Below, in pieces: positions 36,815-46,117 of a stretch of 64,000 nucleotides of DNA (positions are counted from its first letter, which is position 1; every line of letters starts with the position of its first letter). Under the pieces are notes generated by a model that had not been told where the DNA came from, searched no databases, and saw only the letters and a list, made by a program, of their open reading frames with translations. The DNA comes from Streptomyces venezuelae (GTDB lineage Bacteria > Actinomycetota > Actinomycetes > Streptomycetales > Streptomycetaceae). Location: assembly GCF_008642315.1 (NCBI RefSeq), contig NZ_CP029192.1, positions 3,720,001-3,784,000 of the forward strand, in the 5' to 3' direction. The position numbers and the translations under genes were made by a program.

Positions 36815-36843
36815 AGTGTAGCCACTCGGCCCACTGATGTCCA
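36815..36843 (-). promoter_or_regulatory. rpoB promoter
   Basis: On the minus strand TGGACA (36843-36838), a 17-bp spacer and TACACT (36820-36815) fit a housekeeping promoter. Predicted start near 36808, a leader of about 155 nt before the TTG. It lies inside the 574-bp rplL-rpoB gap; between it and the rplL terminator (37131) I see no gene or other feature. Confidence 0.7.
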
Positions 36844-37130
36844 GTGCGGGTTTTTGAAGACCCTCGTTGTTCTCAACCCCTGCTGCAAGCCACGCCCTCG
36901 ATGCACATCGATACTGCCCTCTTCGCCGCCGATCCATGCCTCGGATCCGGATCGTTGTGACGACGCGTCCTGAGAATTGCGCGCTGCGTGCGGTTCGTCA
37001 AGGCCCCCCTGCCCCGACATCACTCAGAGATCGTCACCGTCACGGGCCGCCCCGAGGGCACAACGAAGATCACCATACTCGCCGGGACCGACATCGCAAG
37101 GCACCCTTCGCAGGACGCCCGTGAACGCCG

Positions 37131-37162
37131 AAAGGCGACCACCCACATGGGTGATCGCCTTT
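37131..37162 (-). terminator. Terminator/attenuator after rplL
   Basis: AAAGGCGACCACCCA (37131-37145) and TGGGTGATCGCCTTT (37148-37162) pair with one mismatch. It lies 64 nt past rplL; partial read-through into rpoBC is expected by analogy with other bacteria. Confidence 0.75.
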
Positions 37163-37225
37163 GGCGACCCGTGCGTTACAGCCTCAGCCGTACGAACGGG
37201 AAAGAGAGTCAGACGACTCGTGAGG

Positions 37226-37609
37226 TCACTTGACCTCGACGGAGGCGCCGGCGCCCTTGAGGGCCTCGGCGGCCTTCTCCGCGGCGTCCTTGGCGACCTT
37301 CTCGAGGACCGGCTTCGGGGTGCCGTCGACGAGGTCCTTGGCCTCCTTGAGACCCAGCGAGGTCAGCTCACGCACGACCTTGATGACCTGGATCTTCTTC
37401 TCGCCGGCGCCCGTGAGGATGACGTCGAACTCGTCCTGCTCGGCCTCGGCCTCGGCCGGGGCGGCAGCGGCGCCACCGGCGGCAACGGCGACCGGAGCGG
37501 CGGCGGTGACGTCGAACTTCTCCTCGAAGGCCTTCACGAACTCGGCGAGCTCGATGAGCGTGAGCTCCTCGAACTGGGCAAGCAGGTCTTCCTGGCTGAG
37601 CTTCGCCAT
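37226..37609 (-). CDS. rplL: 50S ribosomal protein L7/L12
   Basis: Multi-copy stalk protein that recruits translation GTPases. The 127-residue product has an N-terminal dimerisation helix ([20 protein letters not shown]), an Ala/Glu-rich hinge (about 45-60) and a C-terminal domain with [22 protein letters not shown] chosen because GGAAGGA lies 9-15 nt upstream and the family N-terminus follows; an ATG six codons upstream is rejected. It follows rplJ by 110 nt. Confidence 0.98.
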   Translation of the reverse strand: MAKLSQEDLLAQFEELTLIELAEFVKAFEEKFDVTAAAPVAVAAGGAAAAPAEAEAEQDEFDVILTGAGEKKIQVIKVVRELTSLGLKEAKDLVDGTPKPVLEKVAKDAAEKAAEALKGAGASVEVK

Positions 37610-37719
37610 GATGGGCGATCCTTCCACTAATTCGGCTGGTGCCGGGTGTATATGAAGGCGGGCGTACGTTGGGCCCGCGGTGACCGTCGCCTCAGGCGGC
37701 GGTCAATGTGCGAGCCGAA

Positions 37720-38250
37720 TTACTCGGCACCGCCCTGCTCGGCCTTCTTGGCACGAAGCGCCTCCGCGGTGCGGACGAACTTCGAGGGAAGCGCCTGGAA
37801 GAGCGCGGCAGCCTGCGACTGCTTGCCCTTCATGGCGCCCGCCAGCTTGGCGAGCAGAACCTCGCGGGACTCGAGGTCCGCGAGCTTCTTGAACTCATCG
37901 GCGGACAGCGCCTTGCCGTCAAGGACACCGCCCTTGATGACGAGGTTCGGGTTGTCCTTGGCGAAGTCACGAAGACCCTTCGCCGACTCCACCGGGTCAC
38001 CGGTGACGAAGGCAACCGCCGTCGGACCCGTGAAGAGGTCGTCCAGCGTGTTGATCCCGGCCTCGTTGGCCGCAATCTTGGTCAGCGTGTTCTTCACCAC
38101 GGCGTACTCGGAGTTCTCACCGAGGGAACGGCGCAGCTGCTTGAGCTGGGCCACGGTGAGACCCCGGTACTCGGTCAGCACGGCGGCGTTCGAGCTGCGG
38201 AACTTGTCCGTGAGCTCGGCTACCGCGGCAGCCTTGTCGGGCGTCGGCAT
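37720..38250 (-). CDS. rplJ: 50S ribosomal protein L10
   Basis: Base of the L7/L12 stalk. The 176-residue product starts [20 protein letters not shown] and contains [20 protein letters not shown]; its C-terminal helix binds L7/L12 dimers. ATG with GGAAGGAGG 10 nt upstream. The frame is open far upstream but that part has no family similarity. In other bacteria the L10-L7/L12 complex represses its own mRNA through the leader; the 261-nt leader here contains an attenuator-like hairpin. Confidence 0.97.
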   Translation of the reverse strand: MPTPDKAAAVAELTDKFRSSNAAVLTEYRGLTVAQLKQLRRSLGENSEYAVVKNTLTKIAANEAGINTLDDLFTGPTAVAFVTGDPVESAKGLRDFAKDNPNLVIKGGVLDGKALSADEFKKLADLESREVLLAKLAGAMKGKQSQAAALFQALPSKFVRTAEALRAKKAEQGGAE

Positions 38251-38308
38251 AGAGCGTCGGCCTCCTTCCGGGTGATGAGGACCGCTCAGAAGGGGCCGAC
38301 AAAACGAA

Positions 38309-38335
38309 ACGCCCCGGCGCAGGCGCACGGGGCGT
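38309..38335 (-). promoter_or_regulatory. Attenuator-like terminator in the rplJ leader
   Basis: ACGCCCC (38309-38315) and GGGGCGT (38329-38335) pair; on the minus strand the stem is followed at once by TTTCGTTTTGTC. This is a classical terminator shape 58 nt before rplJ. It either attenuates rplJL or ends the transcript of the lipoprotein gene upstream (stop at 38512). A weak promoter-like TTGCTT-18-TACTCT lies further upstream on the minus strand. Confidence 0.65.
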
Positions 38336-38511
38336 GAGCTCAACCGAATCGCATGCGATCCAGGAGCACATCCACAGTCACCTGCGCGGGTCGTCCGCCG
38401 TTTCAGCGGATCCTTCGGCCACCGCACCCTCTTGCGAGGACACGGCAACGACCAGCGGTCTTTGGCTTCTGTGGAAGAGTACGCGAACGGGTCCGCGGCA
38501 AGCAAATCCGG

Positions 38512-39498
38512 TCAGAAGGCGCTGTCCGAACCGGCATCCGAGCCGTCCTTGCCGAGCTTCCCGAGCTCCTCGAACATCTTCATCATGTCCAGGGTGTCCC
38601 CGGCCGACGGCGGCGTCACCTTGGTCGCCGCGCCGTAGTCGGAGAAGGTCTGCGACGTCTTCACCGTGCCCTGGGGCGTCTTCATGTCGATGTCCATGCG
38701 GACCGGGTAGTCGTCCTCGTTGACCCAGACCTCGGTGTCGTAGCCCTTGATGCCCGACTTCTCGATGTTCTTGAACAGCTGCTCGCGCTCGCTCTCGCTG
38801 AGCACGTCCTTCAGGCCCTTGTTGGACTCCGCCATCTCCTTGACGGTGAGCCGGCCCTTGTACCGCTGGGTCTGCTCGCCGTCGACCTGCGCGGAGCCCA
38901 GGTGCTTGAGGTTCGGCGAGTCCAGGAGCATCGCGAGCTGCTGCGCGGGGTCCTGGTTCATGCTGTCCAGGCCGCCGGTCATCTGCTTGGCGAGCTTGTC
39001 GTCACCGGCCTGCTTCGCGATGGCGTTGAGGTCCATCTTGACCCAGCGCTTGCCTTCCATGTCCTTGGCCGCCTTGGCACCCATGTCCATGTACATGACG
39101 TTGTCGCTCCAGAGCATCCGGATCTTCTCCGGAGCCTCCGGGTCACCCTCCGTGAGCGCGGAGCCCGACACCGTCACGTCCATGACGGTCGGGTCCCAGC
39201 CCATGACGCCGGTCATCTTCATCTCACCGGAGCCGCCCATCGCCTTGCCCAGCTCGCCGGGCGGCGTGGACATGGTCATCTTGACCTTGGCCGACTTGGC
39301 GGCCGAGGTCTTCTTGTACGCGGCCGTGATGACGTCGGTGACCTGCGAGCGCGACTGGATCTCCCCCGCGCCCGCCTTGTCGGACTTGTCGTCCGAGCCC
39401 CCGCACGCCACCGCGCCGACACAGAGCAGCGCGGTGCTGAGCACGGCCCCCGCCACCCGCTGACGCCCTCTGCGTCCCTTGACGACACCTGCAGTCAT
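38512..39498 (-). CDS. Lipoprotein with LolA/LppX-like fold (paralog 1)
   Basis: A 328-residue predicted exported lipoprotein: basic start (VKGRRGRQR), hydrophobic VAGAVLSTALLCVGAVAC with the lipobox Cys, then GGSDDKSDK. The mature part resembles actinobacterial LolA/LppX/LprG-type lipid-binding lipoproteins (alternating TVSGSALTEGDPEAPEKIRM blocks and VWVNEDDYPVRMDIDMKTPQ). ATG with AAGGGG upstream. It is a paralog of the next gene (shared GVMGW, W[IV][ND]EDD and SDYG blocks). Function unknown. Confidence 0.75.
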   Translation of the reverse strand: MTAGVVKGRRGRQRVAGAVLSTALLCVGAVACGGSDDKSDKAGAGEIQSRSQVTDVITAAYKKTSAAKSAKVKMTMSTPPGELGKAMGGSGEMKMTGVMGWDPTVMDVTVSGSALTEGDPEAPEKIRMLWSDNVMYMDMGAKAAKDMEGKRWVKMDLNAIAKQAGDDKLAKQMTGGLDSMNQDPAQQLAMLLDSPNLKHLGSAQVDGEQTQRYKGRLTVKEMAESNKGLKDVLSESEREQLFKNIEKSGIKGYDTEVWVNEDDYPVRMDIDMKTPQGTVKTSQTFSDYGAATKVTPPSAGDTLDMMKMFEELGKLGKDGSDAGSDSAF

Positions 39499-39631
39499 GA
39501 CCCCACCCCTTGGCACAAAGAACACATGATCGACACAACTTTGTTCACCGAGAGTACCCGAGGGGCGGGGTGGGGAGCGCAGGAGTTATCCGGCGGGCAA
39601 CGCAGGGGCATGCGACGGGCAGCTCAGGGGG

Positions 39632-40528
39632 TCATACGGCGGGCTGCTTGTTCATGAGGTCCTTGAAGCTCATGGTGTCCGACGCCGGCGGCTTCTCCAC
39701 GTTCAGCTCGGTGCCGTAGTCGCTGTAGTAGGCCGTCTGCGAGAAGGTGCCGTTCTTCGTCTCGCCCTTCTCGCTCTTCTTGACCAGCAGGTCGTCCTCG
39801 TCGACCCAGATGTCGATCGTCTCGGTGCTCAGACCGGCCTGCTCGAACTGCTTCTTCAGCTCGGCCAGCTTGTCCGCGTCCAGGTCCGCGCTCTTCGCGG
39901 TGAAGTCCGCGACGTCGACCTTGCCCGAGTAGTGGACGGCCTTCTTCCCGCGGACCTCCTCCTCGCCGACGCGCTTCACGTCGCCGGAGGCCAGCAGCAT
40001 CTTCACCGACTGGTTCGGGGTGGTGTTCTGCATCTGGTCCTGGAAGGCCTCGCCCGCGGCGCCGCTCATCTCCGCCAGCGTCGCGTAGTCGTACTCGAGC
40101 CAGTGCTTGCCGCCGCCCGCCTGGGACGCGAACGTGTCCCCCATGTTCGCGTAGAAGCCGTTCTTCAAGTAGCGGTAGTCGAGCTTCGTCGCGCCCATCT
40201 GCTTCATCTGCTGGGCCTGCGAGCCGCCGGTGAAGGTCACCGTCACGTTCCCCGTGATGCCGTCGGACCAGCCCATGACGCCCTTCATGTCCATGGAGCT
40301 CAGCGAGCCCATGGTGGTGGTGCCGTCGATCCGGGCGGTGTCCGCCTTGTCGGTCGACTTCTCGACGGTGCGCAGGGCGGCTATGGGGCTGAGCTTGATG
40401 CCGCCCTCGTCCTTGCCGCTGCCGTCCGCCTTGTTCGAGGAGTCACCCGAACCGCAGGCCGTGAGCCCCGTCAGCGCGGCGACCACCGCGATCGAGAGAC
40501 CGGCTCGGCGCATGGTCGTGCTGTTCAT
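39632..40528 (-). CDS. Lipoprotein with LolA/LppX-like fold (paralog 2)
   Basis: A 298-residue predicted lipoprotein: signal MRRAGLSIAVVAALTGLTAC with the lipobox LTAC, then GSGDSSNK. Blocks shared with paralog 1 include KGVMGWSDGITGNVTVTF, DIWVDEDDLLVKKSEKG and QTAYYSDYGTELNV. ATG at 40526-40528 chosen because AAGGGGTGGG lies upstream, the same sequence as in front of paralog 1. It lies between rplA and paralog 1; the order rplK-rplA-lipoproteins-rplJ is remembered from other Streptomyces. Confidence 0.75.
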   Translation of the reverse strand: MNSTTMRRAGLSIAVVAALTGLTACGSGDSSNKADGSGKDEGGIKLSPIAALRTVEKSTDKADTARIDGTTTMGSLSSMDMKGVMGWSDGITGNVTVTFTGGSQAQQMKQMGATKLDYRYLKNGFYANMGDTFASQAGGGKHWLEYDYATLAEMSGAAGEAFQDQMQNTTPNQSVKMLLASGDVKRVGEEEVRGKKAVHYSGKVDVADFTAKSADLDADKLAELKKQFEQAGLSTETIDIWVDEDDLLVKKSEKGETKNGTFSQTAYYSDYGTELNVEKPPASDTMSFKDLMNKQPAV

Positions 40529-40612
40529 GTCGTCCCACCCCTTGGCATTCATGGAGCCTGCACGCTAGCGCAGCCCACTGACACACGTATCCGAAAGGCC
40601 CGTACACAAACA

Positions 40613-40651
40613 GGACGGGCCCCGCACCTCGAAAGGTTGCGGGGCCCGTCC
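40613..40651 (-). terminator. rplA terminator
   Basis: GGACGGGCCCCGCA (40613-40626) and TGCGGGGCCCGTCC (40638-40651) form a perfect 14-bp stem with an 11-nt loop, 35 nt past rplA. Confidence 0.88.
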
Positions 40652-40685
40652 ACAGAACGCGTACGCGACGCGGCTGCCGTCAGGA

Positions 40686-41408
40686 TCAGACGGCGGCCGG
40701 GTCCTCCTCGGTGAGGAGGTTGCGGGTGCGGTTCGAGTCCAGCGGGATGCCGGGGCCCATCGTGGTGGTGAGGGCGGCCTTCTTGATGTAGCGCCCCTTG
40801 GCGGCCGACGGCTTCAGACGGAGGATCTCCTCCAGGGCCGCGGCGTAGTTCTCCACCAGCTTGGTGTCGTCGAAGGACACCTTGCCGATGATGAAGTGCA
40901 GGTTCGAGTGCTTGTCGACGCGGAACTCGATCTTGCCGCCCTTGATGTCGTTGACAGCCTTCACGACATCGGGGGTCACGGTGCCGGTCTTCGGGTTCGG
41001 CATCAGACCACGCGGACCGAGCACGCGGCCGAGGCGGCCGACCTTGCCCATGAGGTCCGGGGTGGCGACGACGGCGTCGAAGTCCAGGCGGCCCTTCGCG
41101 ACCTCGTCGATGAGCTCGTCGGCGCCGACGATGTCGGCCCCAGCGGCTTCCGCGGCCGCAGCACGGTCACCGGTCGCGAAGACCAGGACCCGGGCGGTCT
41201 TGCCGGTGCCGTGCGGGAGGTTCACGGTGCCGCGGACCATCTGGTCGGCCTTGCGCGGGTCGACACCCAGACGCATGGCGACCTCGACGGTGCCGTCGAA
41301 CTTGGTCGAGGAGGTCTCCTTGGCGAGACGGACGGCCTCGAGCGGGGCGTACAGCTTCTCCCGGTCGATCTTGGCGTCCGCAGCGCGGAGAGTCTTGCTG
41401 CGCTTCAC
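40686..41408 (-). CDS. rplA: 50S ribosomal protein L1
   Basis: Mobile L1-stalk protein at the E site; in E. coli it represses the L11 operon. The 240-residue product starts [20 protein letters not shown] and has [18 protein letters not shown], the RNA-binding signature. GTG start with AGGAG upstream, 89 nt after rplK. Confidence 0.98.
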   Translation of the reverse strand: MKRSKTLRAADAKIDREKLYAPLEAVRLAKETSSTKFDGTVEVAMRLGVDPRKADQMVRGTVNLPHGTGKTARVLVFATGDRAAAAEAAGADIVGADELIDEVAKGRLDFDAVVATPDLMGKVGRLGRVLGPRGLMPNPKTGTVTPDVVKAVNDIKGGKIEFRVDKHSNLHFIIGKVSFDDTKLVENYAAALEEILRLKPSAAKGRYIKKAALTTTMGPGIPLDSNRTRNLLTEEDPAAV

Positions 41409-41497
41409 TTCTGCTCCTGGTTTGTTCAGGTATGGAGTCGTGGTTCGGACCAGCGCTTGGCCCTACCACTTGAGAAAGGTCAGACGGGGGGAGGAGC

Positions 41498-41932
41498 TCA
41501 GCCCTCGACCGTGATGCCCATGGAACGGGCGGTGCCGGCGATGATCTTCGACGCGGCGTCCAGGTCGTTGGCGTTGAGGTCTTCCATCTTGGTCTGCGCG
41601 ATCTCGCGGATCTGCGCCTCGGTGACCTTGGCGACCTTGGTCTTGTGGGGCTCGCCGGAGCCCTTCTCGACACCAGCGGCCTTCAGGATCATCTTGGCGG
41701 CCGGCGGCGTCTTGGTGATGAAGGTGAAGGAACGGTCTTCGTAGACCGTGATCTCCACCGGGATCACCCAGCCACGCTGCGACTCGGTCGCGGCGTTGTA
41801 GGCCTTGCAGAACTCCATGATGTTGACGCCGTGCTGGCCCAGCGCGGGGCCGACCGGCGGGGCCGGGTTGGCGGCACCAGCCTGGATCTGGAGCTTGATC
41901 AGCCCCGTGACCTTCTTCTTCTTGGGAGGCAT
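41498..41932 (-). CDS. rplK: 50S ribosomal protein L11
   Basis: GTPase-centre protein, needed for RelA activation and part of the thiostrepton site. The 144-residue product starts [20 protein letters not shown] and has the Pro-rich [23 protein letters not shown] start with GGAGAGAG upstream. It follows nusG beyond a strong terminator, so rplK-rplA has its own promoter; a TATCGT box with a weak upstream TTTAGC (17 bp) is the best candidate. Confidence 0.98.
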
Positions 41933-42026
41933 TGCTCTCTCCGGGTCCTAGTGAGAGTTTTCAGCCGACCATCCGGTCATCCGGATGGAGGCATACCGCA
42001 CAACGATAACGGGTATAGTCGCGCGG

Positions 42027-42073
42027 CTAAAAACCGAGCAGGTCAGACCGGCTTTGACAGCCCGTCTGACCTG
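42027..42073 (-). terminator. nusG terminator
   Basis: CAGGTCAGAC (42039-42048) and GTCTGACCTG (42064-42073) form a perfect 10-bp stem; on the minus strand the stem is followed by CTCGGTTTTTAG. A textbook intrinsic terminator between nusG and rplK. Confidence 0.92.
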
Positions 42074-42098
42074 TTCGGAGGCGTGTGTTCCAGGAACG

Positions 42099-43001
42099 TC
42101 AGTTCTTCTGGATCTGGTCGAAGCTGAGCTCGACCGGGGTCTCGCGACCGAAGATCTCGACGAGGCCCTTGACCTTCTTCGAGTCGGCGTTGATCTCGTT
42201 GATCGTCGCCTGCAGCGTCGCGAACGGGCCGTCGGTGACGGTGACCGAGTCGCCCACCTCGAAGTCCAGGACCTGCACCTCGACCTTGCGGGCCGGAGCC
42301 GGCTTGCCCTCGGCCTCGGCGGCCTCGCGGGCGGCCTTCTCCTCGGCCTCCGGGGCGAGCATCTTGACGATCTCGTCCAGGGTCAGCGGGTACGGGTCGT
42401 AGGCGTTGCCGACGAAGCCGGTGACGCCGGGCGTGTTGCGGACGACGCCCCAGGACTCGTTCGTCAGGTCCATGCGCACCAGCACGTAGCCGGGGAGCTT
42501 GTTCTGGCGGATGGTCTTGCGCTCGCCGTTCTTGATCTGCGCGACCTCTTCCTGCGGCACCTCGGCCTGGAAGATGAAGTCCTCGACGTTCAGCGAGACG
42601 GCACGCTGCTCGAGGTTGGTCTTCACGCGGTTCTCGTAACCGGCGTAGGTGTGGATGACGTACCACTCGCCGGGGAGGGTGCGGAGCTCCTCGCGGAGGG
42701 CCACGATCGGGTCGACCGGCTCGGCCTCCTCCTCGGGCTCGTCCGCGGCGGCCTCGACGTCCTCCTCGTCGGCGACGTCGGCAGCGGCGGTCTCGTCCTC
42801 CTCGGACTCCGCTACGGCCTCGGCGTCACCCTCGAGGTGGATGGCGGCCTCTTCGGCGGGCTCACCCGCGGCGGCGTCGGCAGCGTCGGCCTGGTCCGGG
42901 TCCTCGGCGTCCGCCGCCTCGACGATGTCGAGCTGGTCCTCCACGGACTCCGCGTTCTCTCCGCGAGGCTCAACGGCGTCGTTCAGGTTCGGGTCAGACA
43001 C
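42099..43001 (-). CDS. nusG: Transcription termination/antitermination factor NusG
   Basis: Binds RNA polymerase and, through its KOW domain, Rho or S10. At 300 residues it is much longer than the E. coli protein (about 180) owing to a roughly 110-residue Asp/Glu/Ala-rich N-terminal extension (for example [20 protein letters not shown]). The NGN domain starts at [20 protein letters not shown] and the KOW motif is [19 protein letters not shown]. An extension of this type is known in Streptomyces; its role is unclear. GTG start. Confidence 0.97.
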   Translation of the reverse strand: MSDPNLNDAVEPRGENAESVEDQLDIVEAADAEDPDQADAADAAAGEPAEEAAIHLEGDAEAVAESEEDETAAADVADEEDVEAAADEPEEEAEPVDPIVALREELRTLPGEWYVIHTYAGYENRVKTNLEQRAVSLNVEDFIFQAEVPQEEVAQIKNGERKTIRQNKLPGYVLVRMDLTNESWGVVRNTPGVTGFVGNAYDPYPLTLDEIVKMLAPEAEEKAAREAAEAEGKPAPARKVEVQVLDFEVGDSVTVTDGPFATLQATINEINADSKKVKGLVEIFGRETPVELSFDQIQKN

Positions 43002-43078
43002 GGTGGCTGCTTCTTCCTGGATACAGAGGGGTGGAACGCGCGAAAGGGGCGCCAGGAACGGCGCCCTTCGCTATCGGC

Positions 43079-43366
43079 TCAGCCGAAGATGTACTTGACA
43101 GCGTGGCTGAAGCCATAGTCAATCACGGTCACGAGACCGATCATGATGACGACGAAGACAATCACCACTGTGGTGTAGGTCGTGAGCTGGCTGCGAGTCG
43201 GCCAGACGACCTTGCGGAGCTCCGCGATGATCTGACGGTAGAAGAGCGCGAGACGGCCGAAGGGGCCCTTCTTGCCACGCTTGCCGCCCTTGCGGGCCTT
43301 CTTCTGGGACTCCGTCGACTCGTCCTGGGCATCAGGCTTGTCGATGGAGCCCACGGCGTCCGTCAC
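43079..43366 (-). CDS. secE: Preprotein translocase subunit SecE
   Basis: Single-span clamp of the SecY channel. The 95-residue product has a Lys/Gly-rich cytosolic part, the amphipathic segment FYRQIIAELRKVVWPTRSQL (the family signature) and a C-terminal membrane helix TTVVIVFVVIMIGLVTVIDY. GTG start. It lies between tRNA-Trp and nusG, the usual actinobacterial order. Confidence 0.97.
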   Translation of the reverse strand: MTDAVGSIDKPDAQDESTESQKKARKGGKRGKKGPFGRLALFYRQIIAELRKVVWPTRSQLTTYTTVVIVFVVIMIGLVTVIDYGFSHAVKYIFG

Positions 43367-43473
43367 TCGTCCTCACCTGATTCCGGGTCGTGGCCGTGCC
43401 GCGCCCGGTTGAGCCGCACGGCGGTGCATTGCAGTACGTACATGCGCACACATCCTGGCGAAGGAGTGTGTAG

Positions 43474-43546
43474 CAGGGCCGGAGGGACTTGAACCCCCAA
43501 CCGCTGGTTTTGGAGACCAGTGCTCTACCAATTGAGCTACGACCCT
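43474..43546 (-). tRNA. trnW: tRNA-Trp (CCA anticodon)
   Basis: A 73-nt cloverleaf: acceptor AGGGTCG pairs with CGGCCCT, the D-loop contains AATTGGTA, the anticodon arm is CTGGTCTCCAAAACCAG with CCA, and the T-arm is GGGGTTCAAGTCCCT-like. No CCA end is encoded. It is immediately upstream of secE-nusG. Confidence 0.97.
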
Positions 43547-43558
43547 TTGGTTTCCCCC

Positions 43559-43564
43559 AACCTA
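43559..43564 (-). promoter_or_regulatory. tRNA-Trp -10 box
   Basis: Minus-strand TAGGTT, 12 nt before the mature tRNA 5' end. It is a good Streptomyces -10 hexamer, but no clear -35 is seen 16-19 bp upstream. Confidence 0.5.
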
Positions 43565-43727
43565 CCGCATCCGCCCATGTGCACGGAGTGCGCTGAGAGA
43601 AAGCGGCCGGTGAGGGCCAACGAGCAGTGAGTGTACGTGCTCTGCGGCGCCCCGTCGAACAGAAAGGGCTGCGACGGTCTTGGAAACCCGCGCACCGGGG
43701 CCGTTTCGGGTCTGGAACGATGGGGCC

Positions 43728-44954
43728 ATGAGCGCTGCTACTTCTCCGACCGAGCGCCGGGTCTCCGCGCGCATCGGCGCGATCTCCGAGTCCGCGACCC
43801 TCGCTGTCGATGCCAAGGCCAAGGCCCTCAAGGCCGCAGGAAGACCGGTGATCGGCTTCGGGGCGGGCGAGCCCGACTTCCCGACTCCGGACTACATCGT
43901 CGAAGCCGCCGTCGAGGCCTGCAAGAACCCGAAGTTCCACCGCTACACGCCGGCCGGGGGCCTCCCCGAGCTCAAGGCGGCGATCGCCGCGAAGACCCTC
44001 CGTGACTCGGGCTACGAGGTCGACGCGTCGCAGATCCTGGTGACCAACGGCGGCAAGCAGGCCATCTACGAAGCGTTCGCCGCGGTCCTCGACCCGGGCG
44101 ACGAGGTCATCGTCCCCGCACCGTTCTGGACCACCTACCCGGAGTCGATCCGCCTCGCGGGCGGTGTCCCGGTCCCGGTCGTCGCCGACGAGACCACCGG
44201 CTACCGCGTCTCCGTCGAGCAGTTGGAGGCCGCGCGCACGGAGCGCACGAAGCTCGTCCTCTTCGTGTCGCCGTCGAACCCGACGGGCGCCGTCTACAGC
44301 GAGGCCGACGCCGAGGCGATCGGCCGCTGGGCCGTCGAGCACGGCCTGTGGGTCATGACCGACGAGATCTACGAGCACCTCGTCTACGGAGACGCGAAGT
44401 TCACCTCGCTCCCCGCGATCCTTCCCGAGCTGCGCGACAAGTGCATCGTGGTCAACGGCGTCGCCAAGACGTACGCGATGACCGGCTGGCGCGTGGGCTG
44501 GATCATCGGCCCGAAGGACATCGTCAAGGCCGCGACGAACCTGCAGTCGCACGCCACGTCCAATGTCTCCAACGTCGCGCAGGCCGCCGCGCTCGCGGCC
44601 GTCTCCGGAGACCTGGTCGCCGTCGAGAAGATGCGCGAGGCCTTCGACCGGCGCCGCCAGACGATCGTGCGGATGCTCAACGACATCGCGGGCGTCATCT
44701 GCCCCGAGCCCGAGGGTGCCTTCTACGCGTACCCCTCGGTGAAGGGCCTCCTCGGCAAGGAGATCCGCGGCAAGCGCCCGCAGGACTCCGTCGAGCTGGC
44801 CGCACTCATCCTCGAGGAGGCCGAGGTCGCGGTCGTTCCCGGTGAGGCCTTCGGGACGCCGGGTTACCTGCGCCTCTCGTACGCGCTGGGCGACGAGGAC
44901 CTCGTCGAGGGCGTCTCGCGGATCCAGAAGCTGCTCGCCGAGGCCCGCGACTGA
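43728..44954 (+). CDS. aspC: Aspartate/aromatic aminotransferase, class I fold (PLP)
   Basis: A 408-residue PLP-dependent transaminase of the bacterial type Ib aspartate aminotransferase group. Motifs: [17 protein letters not shown] near the N-terminus, [12 protein letters not shown], and the PLP-lysine region [17 protein letters not shown] whose Lys forms the Schiff base. The C-terminal [20 protein letters not shown] is typical. ATG start chosen for the usual N-terminus; a frame extending 16 codons upstream has no support. It is divergent from tRNA-Trp and ends at a strong terminator. Substrate range (Asp, Glu or aromatic) cannot be set by eye. Confidence 0.92.
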   Translation: MSAATSPTERRVSARIGAISESATLAVDAKAKALKAAGRPVIGFGAGEPDFPTPDYIVEAAVEACKNPKFHRYTPAGGLPELKAAIAAKTLRDSGYEVDASQILVTNGGKQAIYEAFAAVLDPGDEVIVPAPFWTTYPESIRLAGGVPVPVVADETTGYRVSVEQLEAARTERTKLVLFVSPSNPTGAVYSEADAEAIGRWAVEHGLWVMTDEIYEHLVYGDAKFTSLPAILPELRDKCIVVNGVAKTYAMTGWRVGWIIGPKDIVKAATNLQSHATSNVSNVAQAAALAAVSGDLVAVEKMREAFDRRRQTIVRMLNDIAGVICPEPEGAFYAYPSVKGLLGKEIRGKRPQDSVELAALILEEAEVAVVPGEAFGTPGYLRLSYALGDEDLVEGVSRIQKLLAEARD

Positions 44955-44973
44955 GGGCTGCGTCGAGAACATG

Positions 44974-45010
44974 CGGGCCGTCTCTCCTTCGGAGAGGCGG
45001 CCCGTTTCTT
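44974..45010 (+). terminator. Terminator after the aminotransferase gene
   Basis: CGGGCCGTCTCTCC (44974-44987) and GGAGAGGCGGCCCG (44991-45004) form a 14-bp stem with one wobble pair, followed by TTTCTT. Confidence 0.9.
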
Positions 45011-45079
45011 CGTTCGGAGGGGGCCCCGAAGGGGGAAAGCCGCTACCGGGACGCCAGGTGCATACGGCAAGATCCTCGA

Positions 45080-46114
45080 ATGGAGCGTGTACGAGACGAG
45101 CGTGTACGGGACGTACGAGACCTGCCGAAGGCCCATCTCCACCTGCACTTCACCGGGTCGATGCGGTCGAGCACCCTTCTTGAGCTGGCCGACAAGTACG
45201 GAGTGCGTCTTCCGGAGGCGCTGACCGGCGCCGAGCCCCCGAAGCTGCGCGCGACGGACGAGCGGGGCTGGTTCCGCTTCCAGCGGCTCTACGACGCCGC
45301 GCGCTCCTGTCTGCGCGAGCCCGAGGACATCCGGCGCCTGGTGCGAGAGGCCGCCGAGGAGGATCTGCGCGACGGCTCGGGGTGGCTGGAGATCCAGGTC
45401 GACCCGACGTCCTACGCGCCGCGGCTCGGCGGCCTGATCCCGGCCCTGGAAATCATCCTGGACGCCGTCGAGAGCGCCTCGCGGGAGACCGGCCTCGGCA
45501 TGCGCGTCCTGGTCGCCGCGAACCGCATGAAGCACCCCCTGGACGCCCGCACGCTGGCGCGGCTCGCGGTGCGGTACGCGGACCGGGGCATCGTCGGCTT
45601 CGGGCTCTCCAACGACGAGCGGCGCGGCATGGCACGGGACTTCGACCGGGCCTTCGCCATCGCGCGCGACGGCGGTCTGCTCGCGGCGCCGCACGGCGGT
45701 GAGCTGACCGGGCCCTCGTCGGTGCGGGACTGTCTGGACGACTTGGACGCGGCGCGCATCGGGCACGGGGTGCGGGCCGCCGAGGACCCGCGGCTCCTGA
45801 AGCGGCTCGCCGACCGGGGCGTCACCTGTGAGGTGTGCCCGGCGTCCAACGTCGCCCTGGGGGTCTACGAAAAGCCGGAGGACGTCCCCCTGCGCGCGCT
45901 GTTCGAGGCGGGGGTGCCGATAGCCCTCGGCGCCGACGACCCGCTGCTCTTCGGGTCGCGGCTCGCCGCCCAGTACGACATCGCACGCACCCACCACGGC
46001 TTCACCGACGCCGAACTGGCGGAGCTCGCCCGGCAGTCGGTCCGCGGCTCGGCCGCGCCCGTCGACGTACAGCGGAAGATGCTGGCCGGGGTGGACGAGT
46101 GGCTGACCTCGTAG
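45080..46114 (+). CDS. add: Adenosine deaminase family protein
   Basis: Amidohydrolase-fold enzyme converting adenosine to inosine in purine salvage. The 344-residue product has the metal-binding HLHLHFTGSM, the catalytic Glu region VGFGLSNDERRG, GHGVRAAEDP and the catalytic Asp in LGADDPLLFGSRL. The N-terminus holds a short repeat (ERVRDERVRDVRD, from a duplicated GAGCGTGTACG). No clear ribosome-binding site is seen. A related deaminase such as 6-aminodeoxyfutalosine deaminase is an alternative, but the motifs fit ADA best. Confidence 0.87.
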   Translation: MERVRDERVRDVRDLPKAHLHLHFTGSMRSSTLLELADKYGVRLPEALTGAEPPKLRATDERGWFRFQRLYDAARSCLREPEDIRRLVREAAEEDLRDGSGWLEIQVDPTSYAPRLGGLIPALEIILDAVESASRETGLGMRVLVAANRMKHPLDARTLARLAVRYADRGIVGFGLSNDERRGMARDFDRAFAIARDGGLLAAPHGGELTGPSSVRDCLDDLDAARIGHGVRAAEDPRLLKRLADRGVTCEVCPASNVALGVYEKPEDVPLRALFEAGVPIALGADDPLLFGSRLAAQYDIARTHHGFTDAELAELARQSVRGSAAPVDVQRKMLAGVDEWLTS

Positions 46115-46117
46115 GGA

